A DNA stretch of 64,000 nt from Temperatibacter sp965603205 (GTDB lineage Bacteria > Pseudomonadota > Alphaproteobacteria > Sphingomonadales > Kordiimonadaceae): contig CBFDCC010000007.1 of assembly GCA_965603205.1 (NCBI GenBank), forward strand, positions 62,001 to 126,000, given 5' to 3'. Of the stretch, positions 7,593-16,769 are shown piece after piece. Each line of letters opens with the position of its first letter. Position 1 is the first letter of the stretch. The notes below the pieces were generated by a model, which had not been told where the DNA came from, made no database searches, and worked only from the letters and a program-made list of their open reading frames with translations. The translations under genes and the position numbers were made by a program.

Positions 7593-8723
7593 ATGAAAAT
7601 TTCTGTTATAAAAGAACGGCGAGAACATGAACGCCGTGTTGCCGCATCTCCTGATACGGTAAAGAAGTTTGTTGGACTTGGTTTTGATGTTGTGATTGAA
7701 AAGGGTGCGGGTGAAGCTGCGTCTATTCCTGATCAATACTATACAGACGCAGGGGCTACGATAGCTGCTGACCTGAAGAAAACTATTGCAGACGGTGACA
7801 TCATCCTGACAGTGCAGGGGTTGGAAGCTGCTGACGCAAAAAGTGCTAAAAAGGGTGCTGCTATGCTGGGGCATTTGAATGCCTTCACCGAGAAAGATCG
7901 GATAAAAGCTTATGCTGACGCAGGACTGCTTGCCTTTGCTATGGAATTTATGCCGCGTATATCACGCGCACAAAGCATGGATATTTTATCATCCCAATCT
8001 AATCTAGCGGGTTATAAGTCAGTCTTAGACGCGACAGAGCATTTTGGCCGTGCCTTCCCAATGATGATGACCGCAGCGGGTACAATTGCCCCAGCGCGTG
8101 TTCTGGTTATGGGTGTGGGTGTTGCAGGCCTTCAGGCGATTGCAACCGCAAAACGTCTAGGTGCTATTGTTAGTGCGACGGATGTGCGCGCAGCGACCAA
8201 AGAACAAGTGGAAAGCTTAGGTGGTACATTTGTGATGGTTGAGGATGAAGAAAGCGAGAGCGCTGAAACTTCTGGTGGTTACGCAAAAGAAATGAGCGAT
8301 GAGTATAAAGCCAAGCAGGCAAAGCTGATTTCTGAGACTATTGCTAAGCAAGATATCGTGATTACGACAGCCCTTATTCCAGGCCGTCCAGCACCGCGGT
8401 TGGTGTCTGACGCCATGCTTCAAACCATGAAGCCGGGGTCAGTACTTGTTGATCTAGCTGTTGAAGCAGGTGGTAACGTCGAAGGCGCTAAGCCGGGTGA
8501 AGTGGTGAATGTTCACGGTGTGAAGATTGTGGGCAATCTAAATAACCCATCAAGACTTGCCTCTGACGCATCAGCGTTATTTTCTAGAAACTTACTGAAT
8601 TTCTTAACGCTTTTTACTGATGGTGAAGGTGGATTTGAATTTGATTTTGATGATGAAGTTGTCACAGGCACACTTCTGACCAAAGATGGTGCGATCGTTC
8701 ACGACGCACTCAAGGGAGAATAA
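7593..8723 (+). CDS. pntAA: Proton-translocating NAD(P) transhydrogenase subunit alpha part 1 (PntAa)
   Basis: This is the NAD(H)-binding domain I of the membrane transhydrogenase that makes NADPH from NADH at the expense of the proton gradient. The start MKISVIKERREHERRVA is the alanine dehydrogenase/PNT N-terminal signature. The Rossmann part has VLVMGVGVAGLQAIATA followed by GAIVSATDVR, the NAD site. The 376-residue length matches the soluble alpha-1 subunit of three-subunit enzymes such as that of Rhodospirillum rubrum. An AGGGG Shine-Dalgarno precedes the ATG. The next gene starts two bases after its stop codon. Confidence 0.95.
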   Translation: MKISVIKERREHERRVAASPDTVKKFVGLGFDVVIEKGAGEAASIPDQYYTDAGATIAADLKKTIADGDIILTVQGLEAADAKSAKKGAAMLGHLNAFTEKDRIKAYADAGLLAFAMEFMPRISRAQSMDILSSQSNLAGYKSVLDATEHFGRAFPMMMTAAGTIAPARVLVMGVGVAGLQAIATAKRLGAIVSATDVRAATKEQVESLGGTFVMVEDEESESAETSGGYAKEMSDEYKAKQAKLISETIAKQDIVITTALIPGRPAPRLVSDAMLQTMKPGSVLVDLAVEAGGNVEGAKPGEVVNVHGVKIVGNLNNPSRLASDASALFSRNLLNFLTLFTDGEGGFEFDFDDEVVTGTLLTKDGAIVHDALKGE

Positions 8724-8725
8724 TC

Positions 8726-9019
8726 ATGGATATCGCTAGTCCTTTTGTTCAACAATTTAGCGTCTTTGTGATGGCTATTTTTGTTGGTTACTATGTGGTG
8801 TGGAGCGTCACGCCCGCCCTGCATACACCGTTAATGAGTGTGACAAATGCAATCTCATCCGTGATCATCGTTGGCGCGCTTGTTGCGGCTGGCGCTGAGG
8901 GCGATCCGCTGGCGCAGGCGCTAGGCGGTATTGCTGTTGGTCTTGCTTGTGTAAACATCTTTGGTGGATTTGCGGTCACGAACCGTATGCTTGCCATGTA
9001 TAAGAAAAAGAAAAAATAG
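8726..9019 (+). CDS. pntAB: NAD(P) transhydrogenase subunit alpha part 2 (PntAb)
   Basis: This 97-residue membrane protein supplies the first transmembrane helices of domain II. It shows three to four hydrophobic segments (FSVFVMAIFVGYYVVW, NAISSVIIVGALVAAGA, GGIAVGLACVNIFGGFAV) and the conserved end FAVTNRMLAMYKKKKK. It lies between pntAa and pntB with gaps of 2 and 15 bases, as in other alphaproteobacterial pnt operons, where the E. coli alpha subunit is split in two. Confidence 0.95.
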   Translation: MDIASPFVQQFSVFVMAIFVGYYVVWSVTPALHTPLMSVTNAISSVIIVGALVAAGAEGDPLAQALGGIAVGLACVNIFGGFAVTNRMLAMYKKKKK

Positions 9020-9034
9020 GAAAGGGTCGTCATT

Positions 9035-10450
9035 ATGTTTGAACTAACAGCTAATTCGACCTCTGTGCTCTATCTTGTAGCCGGTGTCTTGTTTATTATG
9101 TCGCTTCGGGGGCTATCTAGCCCAGAATCGTCTCGTCAAGGTAACGTTTACGGTATGATTGGTATGACCATCGCTGTGGTTGTTACCCTTGCTAACTTGC
9201 AAAATGTTCAGTGGGAATGGATTATTGGTGGCGTTGTTGTCGGCGGTGGTATCGGCCTCGTGATCGCTAACCGCATTGCCATGACGGATATGCCGCAGCT
9301 TGTAGCCGCGTTCCACAGCCTTGTGGGCTTGGCCGCTGTATTTGTGGCTGCTGGTGCTGCGCTAAACCCTGAAGCTTTCCACATCGTGGGTGCTGATGGT
9401 AATATCTTTATGGCGTCAAAAATTGAAATGAGCCTTGGTATCGCCATTGGTGCGATTACATTCTCTGGCTCGGTGATTGCCTTCCTCAAGCTTAATGGCA
9501 GTATGAGCGGTGCGCCGATCATGTTACCGGGGCGGCATTTGATTAACGCGCTTATCGCAGCTGCGATCGTTGGCGGCATTGCTATGTATGCCATGGATCA
9601 ACACGCAGCCATTGGTGGTTATGAGGTTATTTGGATTGTAACAGCGCTGAGTTTCCTCATTGGTTTCTTACTGATCATTCCTATTGGAGGCGCTGATATG
9701 CCTGTTGTGGTTTCAATGTTGAATTCCTATTCAGGTTGGGCTGCTGCTGGTATTGGCTTTACGCTGTCTAACTCTGCGCTAATCATTACTGGTGCACTTG
9801 TAGGTTCATCTGGTGCTATTCTGTCTTACATCATGTGTAAGGCGATGAACCGTGGTTTTATCAGTGTGATCCTTGGTGGGTTTGGCGGCGAAGATACATC
9901 TGCGGGGCCGTTGGGCGAAGAAACCCGCCCTGTTAAGCAGGGCTCAGCTGATGACGCAGCCTTCATCATGAAGAATGCTGGTAAAGTGATTATCGTACCG
10001 GGTTATGGTATGGCGGTTGCTCAGGCACAGCATATTCTGAAAGAAATGGTTGATCTTCTTAAGGAAGAAGGCGTGGAAGTACGCTACGCTATTCACCCTG
10101 TTGCTGGTCGTATGCCGGGTCATATGAACGTATTACTTGCCGAGGCTAACGTACCTTATGATGACGTTGCAGAGCTTGAAGATATCAATAGCGAGTTTAG
10201 CACCGCCGACGTGGCCTTTGTCATCGGCGCTAATGACGTGACTAACCCGTCCGCTAAGACTGATCCACAGAGCCCGATCTTTGGCATGCCTATTCTAGAT
10301 GTTGAAAAGGCTAATACTGTGCTGTTTTTAAAGCGCGGTATGTCAGCAGGTTACGCTGGTGTTCAAAACGAGCTTTTCTTCCGCGATAATACCATGATGC
10401 TATTTGGTGACGCAAAGAAGATGGTCGAAAATATCGTTAAAAGCATGTAA
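9035..10450 (+). CDS. pntB: NAD(P) transhydrogenase subunit beta (PntB)
   Basis: The N-terminal ~270 residues are a bundle of transmembrane helices forming the proton path (for example LVAAFHSLVGLAAVFVAAG, MPVVVSMLNSYSGWAAA). The C-terminal domain III binds NADP(H): VIIVPGYGMAVAQAQH, YAIHPVAGRMPGHMNVLLAEA, and FVIGANDVTNP followed by GMPILDV. The 471-residue length is typical. It is the last gene of the pnt operon and is followed by a strong terminator. The complex supplies NADPH, a plausible need beside the sulfite-reduction and biosynthetic genes in this window. Confidence 0.97.
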   Translation: MFELTANSTSVLYLVAGVLFIMSLRGLSSPESSRQGNVYGMIGMTIAVVVTLANLQNVQWEWIIGGVVVGGGIGLVIANRIAMTDMPQLVAAFHSLVGLAAVFVAAGAALNPEAFHIVGADGNIFMASKIEMSLGIAIGAITFSGSVIAFLKLNGSMSGAPIMLPGRHLINALIAAAIVGGIAMYAMDQHAAIGGYEVIWIVTALSFLIGFLLIIPIGGADMPVVVSMLNSYSGWAAAGIGFTLSNSALIITGALVGSSGAILSYIMCKAMNRGFISVILGGFGGEDTSAGPLGEETRPVKQGSADDAAFIMKNAGKVIIVPGYGMAVAQAQHILKEMVDLLKEEGVEVRYAIHPVAGRMPGHMNVLLAEANVPYDDVAELEDINSEFSTADVAFVIGANDVTNPSAKTDPQSPIFGMPILDVEKANTVLFLKRGMSAGYAGVQNELFFRDNTMMLFGDAKKMVENIVKSM

Positions 10451-10478
10451 GATTTTAATCATTAAAAATTAAAGAAAG

Positions 10479-10508
10479 CGGCTCCAACATCTATTGGGGC
10501 CGTTTTTT
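10479..10508 (+). terminator. Rho-independent terminator of pnt operon
   Basis: CGGCTCCAA (10479-10487) pairs with TTGGGGCCG (10494-10502) with one T-G wobble, followed by a run of six T. Confidence 0.9.
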
Positions 10509-10520
10509 ATTATGTTCAGA

Positions 10521-10548
10521 TTGCGTTCAGGTTATATCTGTATACTAT
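10521..10548 (+). promoter_or_regulatory. Candidate promoter for the small secreted protein gene
   Basis: TTGCGT (10521-10526) and TACTAT (10543-10548) stand 16 bases apart, about 40 bases upstream of the ATG at 10590 and just after the pnt terminator. Confidence 0.35.
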
Positions 10549-10589
10549 AGTGTGTGAAATAGGTATCGATAGTAATAGGGTGATTGGTT

Positions 10590-11051
10590 ATGATGGTTTT
10601 TAAATCTGCATTAGTCGGAGTTATAGTTGCTACACTGGGCGTTGGGGTAATCCACGCCGATGAGAGTAGTGATGGTGAAAAACTTACCCGCGCTGAGAAG
10701 CGTATGGCGAAGTTTAAAAAGAAATATCGCACAACCGATGTGGTTAAAAACTGCATTAGCCTTAGAAGTATTGATCATACAAAGATATTAGACGATAAGA
10801 CGATCTTATTTGAGATGAAGGGTCGTAAGGCATATCTTAATGAGATGAGCCGACGGTGCCCGCGCCTCGCTAGGGAAGAAAGCTTCATGTATAAAACCTC
10901 CACGAGTCAGCTATGTAACGTTGATATGATAACGGTTATAGATAGCTTTGGTCGCGATTGGGCATCATGTGGTCTTGGTAAATTCCGTGTTTTAGAAAAA
11001 ATTAAATCAGATGATGCTAAAGAGACTCCAGACGCGAAGTCTGAAAAGTAA
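10590..11051 (+). CDS. Small secreted protein, DUF6491-like
   Basis: I place the start at one of the tandem ATGs (10590/10593), because AGGG at 10577-10580 is the only Shine-Dalgarno and a signal peptide follows (MVFKSALVGVIVATLGVGVIHA). The mature protein has four conserved-looking cysteines in the order NCISLR, RRCPRL, LCNVD and SCGLG, with DDKTILFEM and AYLNEM between. That pattern (C-I ... D-T-I-F ... Y-L-N ... C-P-x-L ... LC-x-x-D) resembles the DUF6491 family of alpha- and gammaproteobacteria, whose function is unknown. Likely periplasmic, possibly disulfide-bonded. It stands alone between terminator and RND operon. Confidence 0.7.
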   Translation: MMVFKSALVGVIVATLGVGVIHADESSDGEKLTRAEKRMAKFKKKYRTTDVVKNCISLRSIDHTKILDDKTILFEMKGRKAYLNEMSRRCPRLAREESFMYKTSTSQLCNVDMITVIDSFGRDWASCGLGKFRVLEKIKSDDAKETPDAKSEK

Positions 11052-11180
11052 GCTGAAATACTGTTATTTCTAAGCCGATGCTATAAAACTAAACTTTAGG
11101 TATATTCCCAATGATATAGCCTCTTGCGCCTCGTCGCAGGCCCCAAACATTTGACCGCAATCCCCTCTCTTTTTCTGTCC

Positions 11181-11204
11181 TGTTGGTCCATTTAATGACC
11201 AACA
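11181..11204. promoter_or_regulatory. 24-bp palindrome upstream of RND efflux gene (candidate operator)
   Basis: TGTTGGTC (11181-11188) and GACCAACA (11197-11204) are perfect inverted repeats around CATTTAAT, whose ATT/AAT ends almost extend the symmetry. It ends 23 bases before the permease ATG and is not followed by a T-run, so an operator for a dimeric repressor is more likely than a terminator. No TetR- or MarR-like gene is adjacent. Confidence 0.45.
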
Positions 11205-11227
11205 AATAAATCAGCGAGGAGAAGGCT

Positions 11228-14200
11228 ATGAGCCTGACAGCAAAAAGTTTAAAAAATCCATCTGCCGTAATCGTTCTTGCCGCCATTGCGGTGGTTCTGG
11301 GTATTTTGATGTTAACCCGTCTGCCAGTGCAGTTGTTCCCTAGTATTGAACGCCCACAACTGGGCATTCAAACCTTTTGGCGTTCAGCAAGCCCTGGTGA
11401 GATAGAATCCGAAATTGTAGAGCCTATTGAGGAAGTGATGATGGGCCTGCCGGGTCTAGAAGAGCTACGCTCATATTCTAATCCTCAGTTTGGATACATA
11501 AACCTAGAATTCGCGTTAGAAACCGATATGGACCGCACGCTGTTAGAGGTTATTAGTCGCTTGAATAGATTGCCTCCTCTACCCGCTGACGCGGATCGTC
11601 CGCGTGTTGTGATGAATGGTGGTGGTGACAGCAACGGATCCCTGATTTATTTATTCACACAATTCAGTGAAGACAGCAAACTAGCTAAGAATGACTATGT
11701 TAGTTTTTTAGAAGATAATGTTTTACCGCGCCTTATATCCATTGAAGGTGTAGCAAATGTTGAAATTCAAGCCGGTGCAGGTCAAGGTGATGATCAATTG
11801 CAGATAATTTTTGATCCTGTTCGCGCTGCGCAGCTCGGCATAGACATTAATGATATTGCACGCACTGTTGGCCGCACCACAGATAGCTCTGGTGGTTATG
11901 TTGAGGTTGGCCGTCGTCGTTATATGCTTAACTTCCAAGGTCGTTATGACCCCGAGGAATTAGCGGCGAAAATATTAGATTTTCGTGACGGCCGTCCCGT
12001 CACACTTGGTGATGTGGCAGAAATCAAATTAGCCCCCGCCCCTAGCCAAGAGATTGTTTATCAAAACGGCAATCCAGCTATTGGCATGCGGGTGATGCGT
12101 GAATCTGGTGCGAATGTACTATCTACTATTGATGCGCTTACAGTCGTATTAGACGAGTTGAATGCAGGGGTTCTTGCCAGGCAAGGTATCACTATCGAGA
12201 AGTCCTTTGATCCATCAGTATTTATTAAACGCGCTATTAGCCTGCTATCAACAAATCTAATCATTGGTATGTTGCTGGCAGTTGCAGTCCTCTGGTGGTT
12301 CTTGCGCCATGTGCGCGCAACGGTATTGGTTGCCATGACTATTCCTATCTGTTTGCTGGCGACTGTGATTATGCTGGGCGTGTTTGGACGCACGGTGAAT
12401 GTGATCTCGTTAGCAGGTCTTGCCTTTGCAACGGGTATGGTGATGGACGCCGCTATTGTGGTGTTAGAAAATATCGTACGCCTGCGTGAGAAAGGTGAAA
12501 CCAGTGAAGAGGCATCCCGCAAGGGTGCTGAGCAGGTTTGGGGCGCACTTTTAGCCTCAACCGCTACAACGGTTGCTATCTTTGTACCAATCTTATTCCT
12601 AAAGGATGTAGAGGGTCAGTTATTTGCTGATTTAGCTCTTACTATTGCTATCGGTGTTGCCTTATCACTGATTGTTGCCATGACAGTATTACCTGTTACG
12701 GCAAAGCTATGGCTAAAGCATTTACCTAAATCTGAGGCGGGTACATTACGCGCTAACAAGGCGGCTGGTATATTGATGCGTGCTACACGTACGCCGTTGC
12801 GTCGTACAGGTTGGATTATAGGGTTGTTCTCATTTTCAATCGGTCTTAGCATCGCATTATTGCCTAACCTTAACTATCTACCACCCGTTAAACGTGACGC
12901 CGTTGATGCCTTTATGATGTTCCCATCTGGTTCTAATGCTGAGACAGTGAAAACTGAAATTGCAGAAGTGATTGTTAATCGTCTAAAACCCTATATGGAT
13001 GGGGTTAAAGAGCCTGCACTTAAGAACTATTACATTATTACATTTCCAAATGGTCAGGGTGGTAGCCTTGGTGTTCGCGCCAAAGATCAATCAAAGGTCA
13101 AAGAGTTAGAAAAAATTGTTCAGGATGAAATTCTTGTAGGTTTCCCTGATGTGATGGCCTTTGCCCAGCAAGGTAACTTGTTTGGTGGTTTTGGTGGTGG
13201 CGGCAACGTTCAGTTGAATGTGCATTCTAGTGACCTAGACGCCATGCGTGATGTAACCGCTCAAACAATGGGCTTTATTAATACCGCACTGCCTGGATCA
13301 CGCACTCGTCCTAATCCTGATCCAAATGTGGTTGCGCCAGAATTAAAAATATTCCCCAATGATCGTCGCCTCGCAGAGGTTGGTTATACCCGCGCTGATA
13401 TCGCACGTATTGTACGTGCAATGGGTGATGGTCTGTGGCTTGGGGAACATTTTGATGGCGAAAAACGTCTTGATATGATCATGCGCGCTGAGGATTGGTC
13501 AGACCCTGATATGCTTAAGTCTGTACCTGTGTCTACGCCGAATGGTGGCACTGTGCCGTTGGGGGATTTGGTGACTATTGAGCGTGGTGTTGGTCCCACT
13601 TTCATTCAACGTATGAGCAGAAAGCGGACTGTGACCTTTAATATCACTCAGCCAGAAGGCATGGCGTTAGAAGACATGGTTGCTATCCTTAAGAAGGACG
13701 TGGAGCCAAAGCTACGCGCTATTATGCCTGATGATGCAACGCTTAGTTATGGCGGTAGTGCGGACGCGCTTGACCGTGCTGTGGCGTCACTTACATCTAA
13801 CTTTATTTTGGCCCTAAGTCTGCTCTTTATGATCCTTGCTGCGTTATTTCGTTCTGCCAAAGATGCCTTGATGGTGGTGATCACTATTCCTTTGGCAACA
13901 GTTGGTGGCGTTCTAGCCCTAAAGGGTCTGAATACATTCAGCTTCGCGCCGCTTGATCTCTTAACAATGATGGGCTTTATCATTCTGTTGGGGCTTGTGG
14001 TTAATAATGCAATCTTGCTGGTGGCTCAAACGCGCCAAGGTGAAGCCGAGGGATTAAGTCGTGAAGCAGCGATTGAGCGTTCACTTAGCCTTAGAATGCG
14101 CCCTATATTGATGTCTACACTAACGTCTATCATGGGCATGTTGCCACTGGTTCTATTCCCCGGTGCGGGTAGTGATATCTACCGTGGTATGGCGACAACA

Positions 14201-14329
14201 ATCGTTGGCGGTATGTGTGTATCAACTATTTTTACATTGATCTTACTGCCATGCCTACTGCGCTTACCGCGCCTTAGTGATTTCGTTAAGTCAAACCATG
14301 ACAGCCACCAACCCCATGCTGCCGAATAA
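11228..14329 (+). CDS. RND-family efflux permease (HAE-1/AcrB-like)
   Basis: The 1033-residue protein has the RND architecture: TM1 at residues ~10-30, a periplasmic porter loop beginning with SPGEIESEIVEPIEEVM, TM2-7, a second large loop and TM8-12. In TM4 the proton-relay Asp corresponding to AcrB Asp407 is present (GMVMDAAIVVLENI) but the partner Asp408 is Ala. In TM10 the AcrB Lys940 position is Asn (GLVVNNAILLVA). Such substitutions occur in other HAE-type pumps. An AGGAGAAGG Shine-Dalgarno stands before the ATG. The adaptor gene follows 29 bases later. No TolC-like outer-membrane gene is present in the window. Substrate unknown; a LytTR-type system follows. Confidence 0.92.
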   Translation: MSLTAKSLKNPSAVIVLAAIAVVLGILMLTRLPVQLFPSIERPQLGIQTFWRSASPGEIESEIVEPIEEVMMGLPGLEELRSYSNPQFGYINLEFALETDMDRTLLEVISRLNRLPPLPADADRPRVVMNGGGDSNGSLIYLFTQFSEDSKLAKNDYVSFLEDNVLPRLISIEGVANVEIQAGAGQGDDQLQIIFDPVRAAQLGIDINDIARTVGRTTDSSGGYVEVGRRRYMLNFQGRYDPEELAAKILDFRDGRPVTLGDVAEIKLAPAPSQEIVYQNGNPAIGMRVMRESGANVLSTIDALTVVLDELNAGVLARQGITIEKSFDPSVFIKRAISLLSTNLIIGMLLAVAVLWWFLRHVRATVLVAMTIPICLLATVIMLGVFGRTVNVISLAGLAFATGMVMDAAIVVLENIVRLREKGETSEEASRKGAEQVWGALLASTATTVAIFVPILFLKDVEGQLFADLALTIAIGVALSLIVAMTVLPVTAKLWLKHLPKSEAGTLRANKAAGILMRATRTPLRRTGWIIGLFSFSIGLSIALLPNLNYLPPVKRDAVDAFMMFPSGSNAETVKTEIAEVIVNRLKPYMDGVKEPALKNYYIITFPNGQGGSLGVRAKDQSKVKELEKIVQDEILVGFPDVMAFAQQGNLFGGFGGGGNVQLNVHSSDLDAMRDVTAQTMGFINTALPGSRTRPNPDPNVVAPELKIFPNDRRLAEVGYTRADIARIVRAMGDGLWLGEHFDGEKRLDMIMRAEDWSDPDMLKSVPVSTPNGGTVPLGDLVTIERGVGPTFIQRMSRKRTVTFNITQPEGMALEDMVAILKKDVEPKLRAIMPDDATLSYGGSADALDRAVASLTSNFILALSLLFMILAALFRSAKDALMVVITIPLATVGGVLALKGLNTFSFAPLDLLTMMGFIILLGLVVNNAILLVAQTRQGEAEGLSREAAIERSLSLRMRPILMSTLTSIMGMLPLVLFPGAGSDIYRGMATTIVGGMCVSTIFTLILLPCLLRLPRLSDFVKSNHDSHQPHAAE

Positions 14330-14358
14330 CAATAAAATACTATAGCGAGGATAAAAAA

Positions 14359-15474
14359 ATGAAAACTATAACAAAAACTACACTGTGGAGCACAGTTTCA
14401 GCAGTGCTGATCGGTGCCACGATCTCTAGTTTCTCTGTACAGGCTCAGGAGGAAAAGGATAAAAAAGCACCTGCTGTGCTGGTTGAGGTTAAGCAAGCCG
14501 CTACCTCAATGATGGCGCCTGAGGTTTATATGCCCGGCACTATCGTCAGCAAGAATGACAGCCGTATCGCCGCGCAGGTTTCTGGGCTGGTTGAATGGGT
14601 GGCTAGTGAAGGCACCTTGGTAAAAAAAGGTGATGTCTTGGCTAAGATCGACGATAGTGATTTTGCCTTACAAGTGGCGCGAATGGATAGTCAAGTTAAA
14701 CGCTTGCAGTCGAGGATTAAGTTCCAATCGACTGAATTAAGCCGTTATCAAGAGTTAGCTGCAACCAACAACGTAGCAGTTAGTCGCCTAGAAGAGGTGG
14801 ATAGTAATCTAACCATGACCAAGCAAGACCTTGCACAAGCACGCATTGGATATCGTCAGGCTAAATTGTCATTAGAGCGCACAAAGGTGCGAGCACCTTT
14901 TCCTGGGCGTGTCGTATCACGCCTGTCACAAGCTGGTGAATATGCTGGCCCTGGGCGTCAAATGGTACGTCTTGTTGATGTGGCACATCTAGAAGTTAAG
15001 GCTCAGGCACCTGTAAAATTAGCCATGCTGCTTAAAGACGGCCAAGATGTGGCCCTTAAATTTGGTGATACCCGCGTTGATACAACAATCAGATCATTAA
15101 TTCCTGTGGGTGATGAAATAAGCCGCACAATGGAATTGCGTGTAGAGGTGCCCACAGATAGCGATCTAGTTCAAGGATTAATTGTTGGCTCGGCCGTGCA
15201 AGTTGCCTTGCCATCCAGTGCGCCTCGCCAAGTGGTTTCTGTGCCCCGTGACGCATTAGTACTTCGTGTTGATGGTACATATGTATTTCGTATCAAAGAA
15301 GATAAAACCGCCGAACGCTTAAAAGTTACGACTGGCGCGACAAAAGGCACTCAAGTAGCCATTGGTGATGCATTACTGGCAGGTGATAATGTGGTTGTGC
15401 GTGGTGGCGAGCGCTTGCGTGCGGGCCAAGAAGTGCGATTTAAGCGCACTGATATTGAAGCTGCTGGCAGATAA
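14359..15474 (+). CDS. RND periplasmic adaptor (membrane fusion protein)
   Basis: The 371-residue protein opens with a signal-like hydrophobic segment (TLWSTVSAVLIGATISSFSVQAQ). It then shows the lipoyl-like half motif VSGLVEWVASEGTLVKKGDVLAKID, a coiled-coil hairpin (about 110-175: QVKRLQSRIKFQSTELSRYQEL and the returning helix), and the second lipoyl half VRAPFPGRVVSRLSQAGEYA. A beta-barrel and membrane-proximal domain follow. No lipobox Cys is seen. It should bridge the permease encoded just upstream to an outer-membrane channel encoded elsewhere. The gene order permease-adaptor is the reverse of the common adaptor-permease order. Confidence 0.9.
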   Translation: MKTITKTTLWSTVSAVLIGATISSFSVQAQEEKDKKAPAVLVEVKQAATSMMAPEVYMPGTIVSKNDSRIAAQVSGLVEWVASEGTLVKKGDVLAKIDDSDFALQVARMDSQVKRLQSRIKFQSTELSRYQELAATNNVAVSRLEEVDSNLTMTKQDLAQARIGYRQAKLSLERTKVRAPFPGRVVSRLSQAGEYAGPGRQMVRLVDVAHLEVKAQAPVKLAMLLKDGQDVALKFGDTRVDTTIRSLIPVGDEISRTMELRVEVPTDSDLVQGLIVGSAVQVALPSSAPRQVVSVPRDALVLRVDGTYVFRIKEDKTAERLKVTTGATKGTQVAIGDALLAGDNVVVRGGERLRAGQEVRFKRTDIEAAGR

Positions 15475-15509
15475 TATATAGGTAATGAGTAACATTTATT
15501 CATAAAATA

Positions 15510-16769
15510 ATGTCCGATAAAAAAAACATACTTGGCGTAACCGAAAGTCATGCGCATACTGGCGTGCATGAAAATGAGTTGCAGGATGTGGTTCAAGCAG
15601 ATACCAATGAGGTTAATGCTCGTACTGCCGTATTAAGTGCGCTTATAGATAAAGCACTTAGACAGGAATCCGATAAAGAGGATACGCCAAGTAATATGAA
15701 TAAACTCTTTGCTAACAAGGAGCGCACATTTTGGGTGTTCCAAATCGCTGGATGGCTAGGTTATCTGTTGGTGCGTATGTTCCAAGGTTTGACCATGGGC
15801 AATGATCTGAATTTATATATCTGGATTGTTTTCCCTGCTATGTTTTCTGGTTTAGTCCTCACTTCTGGTATTCGCTATATTTATCGTCAGTTCCGTCATA
15901 AGCCACTTACTTATTTACTGATTGTTGCTGTGCTGGTTTCTGGTAGTGCTGGTATGATATTATCACTTGTGGATTCAACCATTGCACCAATGGTTTATGA
16001 GGAAGACCCTTATCAAGGTATTCAACGTCTTGGTAACGCAATGTTCTTAGGTACTGTGATACTTGCTTGGTCTGCGATCTATTTTGGCTATCATTTTTAT
16101 GAGGACTTTCAAGAGCAACAAGGCCAAGTATTAAAAGCCAATGCGATGGCCCATCAAGCCCAGCTGAAAATGCTGCGGTATCAGCTTAATCCACATTTTC
16201 TATTTAATACACTCAATGCTATTTCAACATTGGTGCTGGAAAAAGCCACGGATGAAGCCAATTTAATGGTGACAAAATTATCGTCATTCCTGCGCTATAC
16301 GTTGGTTAATCAGCTCACTCAAAAAGTAACAGTAGAGCAAGAATTATATGCACTTGGACTGTATCTAGATATTGAAAAGGTGCGTTTTGAGGATCGCTTA
16401 AATGTTAAATTTGATATTGATGCCCGCGTTAAAACGGCTGTGATCCCTAGCATGATCCTACAACCTCTCATCGAGAATGCCATAAAATATGCGGTGGCAC
16501 CGTCTATTGATGGCGGTGAAATTAAGGTTGTCGCGATGGTGCGTCACCATAAGCTAGTCTTGCAAATGCTGGATAATGGACCTGGTATTCCTGACTTGAA
16601 TAACATTGTTGGCTCATCATCGGGTTCGGGTGTAGGACTGGCTAATACCCATGAACGCCTGTCACAAATTTATAAAGAAAATCATGAAATAATGCTGGAC
16701 AATCGCCCCGAAGGCGGGTTGTCTATTACCATGATATTACCGTTAGAGAGAGAAGAACAAGATGCCTAA
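15510..16769 (+). CDS. LytS/YehU-type sensor histidine kinase (His_kinase family)
   Basis: After a ~75-residue polar N-terminus come four hydrophobic segments (FWVFQIAGWLGYLLV, LYIWIVFPAMFSGLVL, LTYLLIVAVLVSGSAGMIL, AMFLGTVILAWSAIYFGY) and then the catalytic region. The phospho-acceptor His229 lies in QLNPHFLFNTLN, the hallmark of the PF06580 kinases that pair with LytTR regulators. The ATP-binding part has PLIENAIKYA (N box) and LDNGPGIPD with a later Gly-rich GSGVGLANTHERL. No clear Shine-Dalgarno precedes the first ATG; Met63 is an alternative start that would remove the polar tail. The stop codon overlaps the start of the regulator gene by 8 bases. Confidence 0.9.
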   Translation: MSDKKNILGVTESHAHTGVHENELQDVVQADTNEVNARTAVLSALIDKALRQESDKEDTPSNMNKLFANKERTFWVFQIAGWLGYLLVRMFQGLTMGNDLNLYIWIVFPAMFSGLVLTSGIRYIYRQFRHKPLTYLLIVAVLVSGSAGMILSLVDSTIAPMVYEEDPYQGIQRLGNAMFLGTVILAWSAIYFGYHFYEDFQEQQGQVLKANAMAHQAQLKMLRYQLNPHFLFNTLNAISTLVLEKATDEANLMVTKLSSFLRYTLVNQLTQKVTVEQELYALGLYLDIEKVRFEDRLNVKFDIDARVKTAVIPSMILQPLIENAIKYAVAPSIDGGEIKVVAMVRHHKLVLQMLDNGPGIPDLNNIVGSSSGSGVGLANTHERLSQIYKENHEIMLDNRPEGGLSITMILPLEREEQDA

